This document shows positions 6,412 through 14,856 of a stretch of 14,856 bases of DNA, in pieces. Positions within the stretch are counted from its first letter, which is position 1. Each line of letters begins with the position of its first letter. The notes beneath the pieces were generated by a model, which was not told the DNA's origin, did not search any database, and saw only the letters and a list, made by a program, of their open reading frames with translations. Made by a program: the position numbers and the translations under genes. Source of the stretch: an uncultured Acidobacteriota bacterium (GTDB taxonomy: Bacteria > Acidobacteriota > JAAYUB01); assembly GCA_937925645.1 (NCBI GenBank), contig CALAMB010000307.1, positions 1 through 14,856 on the forward strand, read 5' to 3'.

Positions 6412-9400
6412 ACGGCGTCACCCTTCCTGGCTGGGACCGGCTGCGGCACGGCGGCCTCCTCCTGGACCCTCCCCGCCTGCGCGGGCTGGAACCGCACATC
6501 CCCCAAACACTTTCATATTATCTCGAGCAGGAGCTGCGCCGGCGGACCGCGGCGGTGACGGAAGGGGAGGCTGAAGCCGCCGAGTTCGTCCTGTTCGTGT
6601 TGCAGCAAATCTGCGGGTTCGGTCCGGACAGCGGCGCTTGGCGGCGCGGCCCGCAACTGGGCGCCGAGTGGGGCCGCCGGGCGGTCACCGGCGAGACGGT
6701 CAAGCCCCGGGCCCTCTGGCAAGGATCTCACGGAGCCGTCCTCCCGATGTTCCTGGACACGGAGAGGCGGATCGGCATCGGCCGCGGCCGCAAGGCCCAC
6801 AGCGGCGTGCTGCAGTGGCTCCGCGCCGGCCGCGAGCGGCTGGCCCTCCTCACCAACGGGCGCCAGTGGCGGCTGCTGTTCGCCGGCCTGGACTTCGACG
6901 CCTGGTGCGAGTGGGACGCGGAGCTCTGGTTCGAAGAAGGCGCCCTTTCCCCACAGGTGACCATCCTGCGCACCCTGTTCCAGCCGGCACTCTGGACGCC
7001 TCCGGCGGCGGACGAATCCGCGCCACTCCTGGCCGCCATCCTCGACAGCCGCAAGGGGCAGGCGGAACTCTCGGCGGTGCTCGGCGAGCGGGTGCGCGAG
7101 GCGGTGGAGCTGCTGGTGCAGGCCCACGGCGACGTGCTGCGGGACCGCGGCGCCGGCATCGACCCGGCCGACATCTATCGTGCCGCCGTGCGCGTGGTGA
7201 TGAGGCTGGTGGTGGCGCTGTTTGCCGAGTCGCGCGAACTCATGCCCCGGGACAATCCTCTATACCATGGGAGCTACGGAGTCACCGGCCTGCTGGAGGA
7301 GCTGGAAAAGAGCGCCGCCCGCGGCGGCGGCCGCCTGGCCCGCTCCTGGAACGCCTGGCCACGGCTCCTGGCCCTGTTCTGCCTGGTGCGGCAGGGTTCC
7401 TGCCATCCCTCTCTCCCCGTGCCGGCGTATGGCGGCGAGCTGTTCGCCCCGGGCGATCCGGACTCCGCCGACGGACTGAGCCGAGCCCTGGCGGTGTTCG
7501 AGACCGCCTGCTTCCAGCACGAGGTCCTGCCCGACCGCGACGTCCTCAAGCTGCTGGAGCGCATCACCCGCACCCGGGTGAAGGTCCGGCAGGGCCGCGC
7601 CAGCACGTGGGTGCCGGCGCCGGTGGACTTCTCGGACCTCTCCAGCGAGTACATCGGCATCCTCTACGAGGGCCTGCTGGATTTCGAGCTCAAGACCGCC
7701 CCCGCCGGCGACCCGGTGGTGTTCCTGGCGGTGGGCAACCAGCCGGCGCTGCCCCTGTCCCGGCTGGAGGCCATGAGCGACAAGGCGCTCCAGGACCTCT
7801 TCGAAAAACTCAAGGACACCTCCAGCAAAGGCGATGAGTCCGAAGAAGAAGCCAACGAGGAAGAAATTGCGGAGGAAGCCGGGGAAGAATCGGACGCCGT
7901 TGGGTCCGAAGAGGAAGATCCTGAAGAGGCCGAAGAGCCGGAGGACGAACTCGGCGACGAGCGTCACTCCACGCGCACTCGGGCCGAGGCTTGGGCCCGG
8001 CGCGCCGTGGAGGTGGCCGGCCTGGCCCACCGCCCCCGCGGCCGCCTGACCCCAGAGCGCCAGCTGGCCCACGAGGCCGCCCTCACCCGAAAGGCCCGCC
8101 AACTTGTCGAGCGAGTGCTGCTACCGGGCGAGTGGTACCTGGTGCGCTGGGGCGGCACCCGCAAGGGCGCCGGCACGTTCTACACCCGGCCCGGCCTGGC
8201 CGTGCCCACGGTGCAGCGCACCCTGCGCCCGCTGGCGTATGAGCCCCTCAAAGGGCCGGACGGCGCCCCCGACCCGGACGCGCCGCCTTCATACTGGACG
8301 CCCCGCAAACCCCAGGAGATCCTGACCCTCCGGGTCTGCGACCCGGCCTGCGGCTCGGGCAGCTTCCTGGTGGCGGCGCTGCGGTTCCTGACGGAGGCCC
8401 TCTACCAGTCGCTGCACGCCCACGAGCGATTGAAGGAGGACCCCGGCCGCCCCTTGGACGTGATCCTGGGCCTGGTCCCGCCGGGGCCGGACGCCGAGAC
8501 CGCCCAGGCGATGCGACTGCCCTGCCGGCCGGAAGACGAGGACTTCGAGCGGCGCACCCAGGCGGTGCTGCGCCGGTACGTGGTGGAGCGGTGCCTCTAC
8601 GGCGTGGACCTCGACCCCCTGGCGGTGGAGCTGTGCCGCCTGGCCCTGTGGGTGGAGACCATGGACCGGACGCTGCCTTTCTCCTTCCTCGACCACAAGG
8701 TCAAGTGCGGCAACAGCCTGGTGGGCGCCTGGTTCGACCAGTTCCCGCACTACCCCGTGATGGCCTGGAAAAACCGCGAGGGGGGTGACAAGAACCACAC
8801 CCACGGCGTGCACTTCGAGAAGGAAGCCCGCACCAAGGCGATCAAGGAGTTCGTCCGGACGAAGCTCACGCCGGACCTGGCGGCGGCGATCGCCGGGCAG
8901 AAGACACTGCGGGGGCTCACCCCGGCGCAGGCGGCCTCCACCCACGCCGATCTCAAGGCGCTGCTGGCTAGGCTGCACGAGTTGCCGGTGCAGGACAGCG
9001 CCGAGCGGGCCCGCCGCTACCGGGAGGAGCTGCTGGGCTCCCCGGCCTACCTCGCCCTGAAGGAGGCCCTGGACCTCTGGTGCGCCTGCTGGTTCTGGCC
9101 CGCGGACGACCTGACCCACGCGCCGCTGCCCTCCACCCTGTCGGCGCCGCCGGAGGAAACCCGGCAGGCGGCCCGACACATCGCCGCCGCCAAGCGCTTC
9201 TTCCACTGGGAGCTGGAGTTCCCCGACGTGTTTCACGAGGCGGGCGCGGGATTCGACGCCATCCTGGGCAACCCGCCGTGGGACACGGCCAAGCCCAACT
9301 CCAAGGAGTTCTTCTCCAACATCGACCCGCTATACCGCAGCTATGGGAAGCAGGAAGCCCTTCGCTACCAAGTGGATTATTTCGAGAGTGCCGAGGTGGA

Positions 9401-11696
9401 GCACGCCTGGCTGAACTACAACGCCGACTTCCGGGCCCAGTCCAATTTCGTGAGTTATGCCGCCAGCGCCTTTGGGGATCCGACGGAGAACGAGGGGCAG
9501 GACCGTTTCACCATCAGCCGGAGTAAGGACCAGAACGAGAAACTCCACGGCCGCTGGCGCATGGCTCGGGCCGGAAGCAAGGGATTTGCTGACCGGGATC
9601 ATCCATTCTGCCACCAGGGTTCGGCCGATTTGAACCTCTACAAACTCTTCCTCGAACAGGCGCATGTTCTTCTGCGACCCGGCGGCCGGATGGGCCTGAT
9701 CGTCCCGTCGGGCCTCTACTCGGACCACGGCACCGGCGCCCTGCGCAAGCTGTTCCTGGACCGCTGCCGGTGGGAGTGGCTGTTCGGGTTCGAGAACCGG
9801 GAAGGCATTTTCGAAATCCACCGGTCGTTCAAGTTCAACCCGGTCATCCTGCAGAAGGGTGGCCGGACGGAGGCCATCCGCACCGCCTTCATGCGCCGCA
9901 AGCTCGAGGACTGGGAGCGGGCCGAGGAGCTGGCCACGCCCTACGCCCGTGCCCAGGTGGAGCGCTTCAGCCCCCGCTCCCTGGCCATCCTGGAGATCCA
10001 ATCGGCCCGCGACCTGGAGATCCTGGAGAAGATCTACGCCAATTCCGTGCTACTGGGCGACGAGGGGCCGGACGGCTGGGGGATAAAGTACGCCACGGAA
10101 TTCCACATGACCAACGACTCGAAGCTCTTCCCGCCGCGGCCGTGGTGGGAGGAGCGCGGCTACCGCCCCGACGAGTACAGCCGCTGGCTCCAGGGCGACT
10201 GGCGGTCCATCGCCGAACTGTGGGCGGAGCTGGGCATCGACCCGACCCGGTCACGCCCCGTAGAGGTGGAGCTGGAAGAGTGGCTGTTCGAAGCAGGCGT
10301 TTCCCCGGAGGAGCGTGCCGCCCGGGCCCGTTTCGTCCACGGTCACTGGCTCAAGCCCGGCGACGTGCAGCGTACCGAGTGGAAGCTCCGCTGCGCCCAG
10401 CCCCCGTATGATCACTTGCCCATCCCCCGCGCCGACATCCCCCCCGGCATCATCCTCTCCCGCGACGCCGATGCCTGGATCCGGGAGGAACAGATTGATG
10501 ACGTAGCCTTGCCGCTATACCAAGGTGGAGTATTGTCTCACTTTTCCCCTTTTGCACAAGGCTTCGCGGGTGGAAGCGGCCATTCCGTGAAATGGGAGCC
10601 GATACCTTTATCGAATTCTAGAATGGAACCACAATATCTAATTTCATATTCTGCTGCGTTGGACAAAGGTTGGCAACCAACAAGAGCACGAGTGCTGTAT
10701 AGGTACATAGGAAGTGATACAAACTCGAGAACTTTCATTCCAACTCCGGGGTACGCTTCTCCTGCTGGCCATACAGTAGGGGTCCTGCATCTAAAAAATC
10801 AGCTTCAAGAAATCCTTTTATTAGCATCTGTTTTAGGAAGCTTTTGTTTTGATTGGTGTGTTCGAATCGGTTTTAGTGGTAACGGAGCCGGTGCACTTGA
10901 TCCTTCGAAGATCGCTGACCGACCAGTCATAAAGAATATACCAAGAGGAGCTGCTTCCCACGTTTTGAGACTTGCAGGAATAGCCTGTTCGCTTTCAGAT
11001 TGGTGGATTTCTTGTAGCTCTTCATTTGAAAACATGCCTCAACTTAAACAAATCTGGGCTCTCGCCAATAGTGAGAGGATCAGATTAATGAGCTGTATTG
11101 ATGTTCTTGTCGCACGTTGCTATGGAGCTGATAATTCATTCCTACAATGGGTACTTCGCGAAACTGATAATCCTCAAGTGAACACGAGAGACCGCTTATT
11201 CACTCGCACTCTTTATCCAAAAGGTTTCTGGCGTATAGACAAGGACAAAGATCCCGAGTTGCGGCATACGGTGCTGACGCTGGTAGCCTTTCACGATTTG
11301 GAGGAAAAGATCCGCGCCGCGGGAGGGGACCGCGAAAAAGGCATCGAGGCGTTCCTGAACCAGAACGACGGCGAAGGCTGGATGCTCCCCGAGACGCTGC
11401 GGCTGACCGATTACGGCCTCGGCCACGACGAGCGGGCAAAGCACCCCCAGCCGGTGGCCAGCCGTCTCGGGCCCCGCTTCTACGACTGGCAGCTGGCCCA
11501 GACCGCCGATGAGTCCTGGCAGGAATGCCACCTCCATGCCCGAAACCTCCTGGGAGAGGAGGGATACCAGCAACTCCTCCGGGAAAGTATGAATCAAGGC
11601 AATCAAGATTCGAAGGTTGACCCAAAGGCGGGACCCGCCGAACCCCCGCAGAGCAGCGGCACCGCTCCGGCGAACGGCCAGCGCAAGCTCTTCTAG
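6408..11696 (+). CDS. large adenine-specific DNA methyltransferase, Eco57I/DrmMI-like (1762 aa)
   Basis: The gene overlaps drmD by 4 nt and is therefore translationally coupled. The SAM-binding motif I is D645-P-A-C-G-S-G-S-F, followed by YGVDLDPLAVELCRLALWVE (motif II region). Catalytic motif IV is N955-P-P-W958, the order and form of gamma-type N6-adenine methyltransferases. About 300 residues separate the two motifs, which is long, as in Eco57I, PglX and DrmMI enzymes. The N-terminal 600 residues include LLTNGRQWRLLF, common in this superfamily. I see no convincing PD-(D/E)xK nuclease site there. Residues 476-518 are a very acidic linker (26 of 43 Asp/Glu). Residues about 1365-1610 (RVLYRYIGSDTNSRTFIP and following) are the likely target-recognition domain and are encoded by AT-richer DNA. 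The protein ends QRKLF, a possible sliding-clamp motif. Its likely job is to methylate host DNA so the system spares it. The DrmMI assignment rests on its pairing with drmD. Confidence 0.9.
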   Translation: MNGVTLPGWDRLRHGGLLLDPPRLRGLEPHIPQTLSYYLEQELRRRTAAVTEGEAEAAEFVLFVLQQICGFGPDSGAWRRGPQLGAEWGRRAVTGETVKPRALWQGSHGAVLPMFLDTERRIGIGRGRKAHSGVLQWLRAGRERLALLTNGRQWRLLFAGLDFDAWCEWDAELWFEEGALSPQVTILRTLFQPALWTPPAADESAPLLAAILDSRKGQAELSAVLGERVREAVELLVQAHGDVLRDRGAGIDPADIYRAAVRVVMRLVVALFAESRELMPRDNPLYHGSYGVTGLLEELEKSAARGGGRLARSWNAWPRLLALFCLVRQGSCHPSLPVPAYGGELFAPGDPDSADGLSRALAVFETACFQHEVLPDRDVLKLLERITRTRVKVRQGRASTWVPAPVDFSDLSSEYIGILYEGLLDFELKTAPAGDPVVFLAVGNQPALPLSRLEAMSDKALQDLFEKLKDTSSKGDESEEEANEEEIAEEAGEESDAVGSEEEDPEEAEEPEDELGDERHSTRTRAEAWARRAVEVAGLAHRPRGRLTPERQLAHEAALTRKARQLVERVLLPGEWYLVRWGGTRKGAGTFYTRPGLAVPTVQRTLRPLAYEPLKGPDGAPDPDAPPSYWTPRKPQEILTLRVCDPACGSGSFLVAALRFLTEALYQSLHAHERLKEDPGRPLDVILGLVPPGPDAETAQAMRLPCRPEDEDFERRTQAVLRRYVVERCLYGVDLDPLAVELCRLALWVETMDRTLPFSFLDHKVKCGNSLVGAWFDQFPHYPVMAWKNREGGDKNHTHGVHFEKEARTKAIKEFVRTKLTPDLAAAIAGQKTLRGLTPAQAASTHADLKALLARLHELPVQDSAERARRYREELLGSPAYLALKEALDLWCACWFWPADDLTHAPLPSTLSAPPEETRQAARHIAAAKRFFHWELEFPDVFHEAGAGFDAILGNPPWDTAKPNSKEFFSNIDPLYRSYGKQEALRYQVDYFESAEVEHAWLNYNADFRAQSNFVSYAASAFGDPTENEGQDRFTISRSKDQNEKLHGRWRMARAGSKGFADRDHPFCHQGSADLNLYKLFLEQAHVLLRPGGRMGLIVPSGLYSDHGTGALRKLFLDRCRWEWLFGFENREGIFEIHRSFKFNPVILQKGGRTEAIRTAFMRRKLEDWERAEELATPYARAQVERFSPRSLAILEIQSARDLEILEKIYANSVLLGDEGPDGWGIKYATEFHMTNDSKLFPPRPWWEERGYRPDEYSRWLQGDWRSIAELWAELGIDPTRSRPVEVELEEWLFEAGVSPEERAARARFVHGHWLKPGDVQRTEWKLRCAQPPYDHLPIPRADIPPGIILSRDADAWIREEQIDDVALPLYQGGVLSHFSPFAQGFAGGSGHSVKWEPIPLSNSRMEPQYLISYSAALDKGWQPTRARVLYRYIGSDTNSRTFIPTPGYASPAGHTVGVLHLKNQLQEILLLASVLGSFCFDWCVRIGFSGNGAGALDPSKIADRPVIKNIPRGAASHVLRLAGIACSLSDWWISCSSSFENMPQLKQIWALANSERIRLMSCIDVLVARCYGADNSFLQWVLRETDNPQVNTRDRLFTRTLYPKGFWRIDKDKDPELRHTVLTLVAFHDLEEKIRAAGGDREKGIEAFLNQNDGEGWMLPETLRLTDYGLGHDERAKHPQPVASRLGPRFYDWQLAQTADESWQECHLHARNLLGEEGYQQLLRESMNQGNQDSKVDPKAGPAEPPQSSGTAPANGQRKLF

Positions 11697-11698
11697 TG

Positions 11699-11704
11699 AA
11701 GGAG
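11699..11704 (+). promoter_or_regulatory. ribosome binding site choosing the third gene's start
   Basis: AAGGAG stands 3 nt from ATG at 11708 and 9 nt from the in-frame ATG at 11714. The second spacing is the normal one, so 11714 is preferred. The two products differ by two residues. Confidence 0.6.
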
Positions 11705-11713
11705 AGAATGTCC

Positions 11714-14700
11714 ATGAAACTGGATGGTTCCCTGCTGCTGCTCGCCGCCACAGATCTGGCCAATCACCTCGCCTGCAGGCACCTGACGGAGTTGGACCGG
11801 GCGGTGGCCGAAGGCCGGCTGGGCGCGCCTGTGTGGCGGGATCCCGCCCTGGAACTGCTCCAGGAGCGGGGCCTGGCCCACGAACGCGGTTTCGTCGAGA
11901 GCCTGCGCGCCGGGGGCCTCGACGTCGTGGACCTGCGCGACGTAGAGGGCGCTTCGGCCGCCGAACGGACGCTCCAGGCCATGCGGCAGGGCGCGGGCGC
12001 CATCGTGCAGGGAGAGCTGTGCGAGGGCCGGTGGCGGGGCCGGGCCGATGTCTTGGTCCGGGTCGCCAGCCCCAGCGCCCTGGGTGATTGGTCGTACGAG
12101 GTCTACGACACGAAGCTGGCCCAGGAAACCCGCGGCGGGACCGTCCTACAGCTCTGCCTCTACTCGGACCTTCTCGGCCGGCGGCAGGGCCGGGCGCCTG
12201 AGTACATGCACGTGGTCAAGCCCGGCGAGGGCTTCCCCCGCGAGACATTTCGCCTGGCCGACTTTCAGGCCTACTATCGCCTGGTGAAGGGCCGGCTCGA
12301 GGAGGCTGTGGACCGGCCCCCTTCCGGCTCAACTTATCCGAACCCGACGAATCATTGCGACGTCTGCCGCTGGTGGCGCGAGTGCGACGAGCGCCGGCAC
12401 GTCGACGACCACCTGAGCCTGGTGGCGGGGCTGGGCTCGCTGCACATCGGCGAGCTGCAGCGGCAGGGCATCGGCACCCTGGAGGAGTTTGCCGTCCGGC
12501 CGGAGCCGCTGCCCGAGCGGCCCGTCCGGGGCAGCCTGGAAGCCTTTGACCGCGCCCACGGCCAAGCCCGAGTCCAGTTGCAGGGACGTCGGGAGGCACG
12601 GCCCGTCCACGAGCTGCTCCCGGCGGAGGCAGGGCGGGGTTTGGCGCGGCTGCCCGAGCCCGACGCCGGTGACCTCTTCTTCGACATCGAGTCGGACCCG
12701 TTCGTCGACGGCGGAGGTTTGGAGTACCTGCTAGGAGTGGCATTCCGTGGCGCCGGCGGCACCCTGGAGTACCGCAGCTTCTGGGGGCTCGACCGCGCGG
12801 CCGAGCGGCGGGCGTTCGAGGACTTCATGGATTTCGTCATGGAGCGCTGGCGTGGGCACCCCGGCATGCACCTGTACCACTTCTCGCCGTACGAGCCGGC
12901 GGCGGTGAAGCGCCTCATGGGCCGGCACGGCGCCCGCGAGGCGGAGGTGGACCGGCTGCTGCGCGGGGGCCGTTTCGTCGATCTGTTGGCGGCGACGAGG
13001 CAGGGCTTGCGGGCCAGCGTCGAAAGCTACTCCCTCAAGGAGCTGGAGCAGTTCTTTGGCTTCGGGCGCACGGTGGAGCTCCATGCGGCGTCCGGGGCGC
13101 TGCGACGGGTGGCCTGCGTTTTGGAGCTGGCTACGGCGGAGGAGATCCCGCCCCGAGATCTGGAGATTGTCGAAGGCTACAACCGGGACGACTGCCTGGC
13201 CACGGCGGCGTTGCGGGAGTGGCTGGAGGCCCGGCGGGACGAGCTTCTGGCCACCGGAGCTTCGGTGGACCGGCCGGAAGCCAGCGATGACCAAGCCAGC
13301 CAGGCGATTCAGGTGTGGGAAGCAGAAGTGCAGGCCGTGTTCGATGGCTTAGTGAACGGCCTGCCGGAGGATCGCGCGGCGTGGGGCCCGGCGGAGCAGG
13401 CCCGCTGGCTGCTGGCCCACCAGCTTGAGTACTTCCACCGCGAGGACCGCTGCGCCTGGTGGGAGTACTTCCGCCTCCGCGACCTGGAGCCCGACGACCT
13501 ATTCGACGAGCGCAAGGCTATCGCGGCTTTGGAATTTATCGGCGTCGCCGGCGGAACGGAGAGATGTCCTATTCATCGCTATCGATTTCCCGCTCAGGAA
13601 GCGGCTTTGGATGAAGGTAATGATCTTTGTGTGCCGGGTGGTGATCTTGTTGGAAAGGTGGCGGTGTTTGATCCCGTTCGAGGCATTCTGGAAATCAAGA
13701 AACGAGGAGATTCGGCTAGTATCCATCCAGCCGCGGTGTTTGTGAAAGATCGGGTTCCTCCTGGCCCCAACGCTCCCGCTATACTGGATGTGGGTCGCTC
13801 AATCGCCCAGAACGGAGTGGACGGCGAAGGCCCCTACCACGCCGTGCGGAACCTGCTACTGAAGCAACTCCCAAGGTTGTCTGGAGGGAGTGGGGGGGCA
13901 CTCCGGAGGCGCGGCGAAGATGTTGTGGAGGCGGCGGTCCGGTTGGCACGGAACCTGGACCACGGCGTTCTGCCTATCCAAGGGCCGCCCGGCAGCGGCA
14001 AGACCTACGCTGGCGCCCGGATGATCGTGGCCTTGGCGCGGGAGGGCCGAAGCGTCGGCGTGACGGCGGTGAGCCACAAGGTCATTGAAAATCTACTCAA
14101 GGCGATCCATTCCGCCGCCACTGAGATAGGCGTTCCCCTCCGGACAATCCACAAGGTCACTAAACAAAGCGAAGTTGTGCCTCAGGGAATAGAAGAGGTG
14201 ACGAGCAACGGTGCAGCCCAGGCCGGTCTGGCGCAAGGGGGAGTGGTGGGGGGAACCACCTGGCTGTGGACTTGTGAGGAAATGATCGGATCGGTGGACT
14301 ACTTATTTGTCGATGAGGCGGGTCAAATGTCGCTGGCGCAGGCGCTAGCGGCGGGGAGGTGCGCCCGGAACCTGGTGCTGCTGGGCGACCCGCAGCAACT
14401 CGAGCAGCCGCAGCGCGGGGCGCACCCTGAGGGCGCCGAGGTGGCTGCCCTGGTCCACGTCCTCGACGGCCGCAAGACCATCGCCGACGAAATGGGACTG
14501 TTCCTGGACGAGACCTGGCGGCTGCATCCTTCCATCTGCGCCTTCACCTCGGAGCTGTACTACGAGGGCCGGCTGCAGTCCCGGCCGGGGCTGGAGCGGC
14601 AGGCGCTGACCGGCGACACGCCCTTCGCCTGCAGCGGCCTCTTCCTTGTCCCGGTGGAACACGCGGGCAACCAGAGCAGCTCCCGGGAGGAGGTGGCGGC

Positions 14701-14809
14701 TGTCGCCGCCATCGTGGGCGGGCTGACATCGGGAAGAGTCTCCTGGATCGACAAGGATGGCCGGAGCCATCCGCTGCAGGAGCGCGACATCCTGGTCATC
14801 GCCCCCTAC
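11714..14809 (+). CDS. TM0106-like RecB nuclease / DEDDy exonuclease / SF1B helicase, 3' end missing
   Basis: 1032 genuine residues are present. The frame then reads into adapter sequence, so the real C-terminus is lost. Domains in order follow. First, a RecB/Cas4-like nuclease (about 1-225) has D112, D132-T-K134 and Q146-x3-Y150; C21 together with C215-x2-C218-x5-C224 fits the 4Fe-4S ligand set of Cas4, AddB and Dna2. Second, an RNase H-like DEDDy exonuclease (about 316-510) has D324-I-E326, YHFSPYE, FVD423LLA and Y489-N-R-D-D493-C. Third, a UPF1/Dna2-type SF1B helicase (from about 735) has G757-P-P-G-S-G-K763-T, F-V-D867-E868-A-G-Q, L-G-D-P-Q-Q-L and TWRLHPSIC; it stops at ILVIAPY, just before motifs V and VI. 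The TM0106 family (TIGR03491) has this plan. It starts 17 nt after the methyltransferase stop, so it is probably the operon's DNA-degrading effector. A 13561-13740 stretch is less GC-rich (about 51%). Confidence 0.88.
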
Positions 14810-14856
14810 AGATCGGAAGAGCGTCGTGTAGGGAAAGAGTGTAGATCTCGGTGGTC
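14810..14856. other. Illumina TruSeq adapter read-through (artefact)
   Basis: All 47 terminal bases, beginning AGATCGGAAGAGCGTCGTGT, match from memory the reverse complement of the TruSeq universal adapter. Translated in the third gene's frame they give RSEERRVGKECRSRW, a well-known contaminant peptide in protein databases. The genomic sequence ends at 14809, or within one base of it. Confidence 0.97.

Noticed and set aside
6408..8300. A nuclease domain at the N-terminus of the methyltransferase (type IIG/ISP-like)
   Set aside because: I could not find a convincing D...(D/E)-x-K set there, so a combined restriction and methylation enzyme is not supported.
3157..14809. A complete canonical class 1 DISARM system
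   Set aside because: No drmA, drmB or drmC is visible in the window, and the contig ends in adapter, so their presence downstream cannot be judged.
14810..14854. C-terminal residues RSEERRVGKECRSRW as part of the helicase
   Set aside because: They are the translation of the adapter sequence.

Overview
The window looks like a bacterial accessory or defence region on the end of a short-read assembly contig. Strong Shine-Dalgarno sites, overlapping stop/start codons and tightly packed genes show a bacterium. The host cannot be named from this sequence. The left part (about 1-3150) is near 50% GC, while the operon from 3157 is mostly 65-75% GC by hand count, so the window is a composite. The last 47 bases (14810-14856) match, from memory, the reverse complement of the Illumina TruSeq universal adapter and are not genomic.

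Left part, minus strand. From right to left: a ribbon-helix-helix regulator-like protein resembling the EXLDI family (1665-1144), an unrecognised 51-residue ORF (1123-968), a cysteine-rich zinc-ribbon protein (968-696) joined to it by a TGATG stop/start overlap, and an LRAT-type (H-box, NCEHF) acyltransferase or hydrolase that runs off the left edge (522-1). The regulator-like gene has a candidate promoter whose -10 lies inside a 7-bp inverted repeat, which suggests autoregulation.

Middle, plus strand. The divergent intergenic region (1666-1997) carries a perfect TGTGA-N6-TCACA palindrome of the Crp/Fnr type and a candidate promoter about 61 bp downstream. These face a 56-residue ORF and a GIY-YIG nuclease gene (2161-3053) that has a one-base frameshift in a C tract.

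Right part, plus strand. Three genes form a compact operon. The first is a DrmD-type SNF2 helicase (3157-6411). The second is a 1762-residue adenine-specific DNA methyltransferase of the Eco57I/DrmMI kind (6408-11696, ATGA overlap). The third is a large nuclease-helicase of the TM0106/Dna2-like kind (11714 to the contig end), with a 4Fe-4S-type RecB nuclease, a DEDDy exonuclease and an SF1B helicase. I read this as a candidate anti-phage system. The methyltransferase would mark self DNA, DrmD would translocate on or remodel DNA, and the nuclease-helicase would stand where class 1 DISARM normally has DrmA, DrmB and DrmC. The methyltransferase has a sharply AT-richer block (about 10500-11230, near 45% GC) in its presumed target-recognition domain, which suggests a specificity swap.

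I saw no tRNA, rRNA, insertion sequence or CRISPR array.
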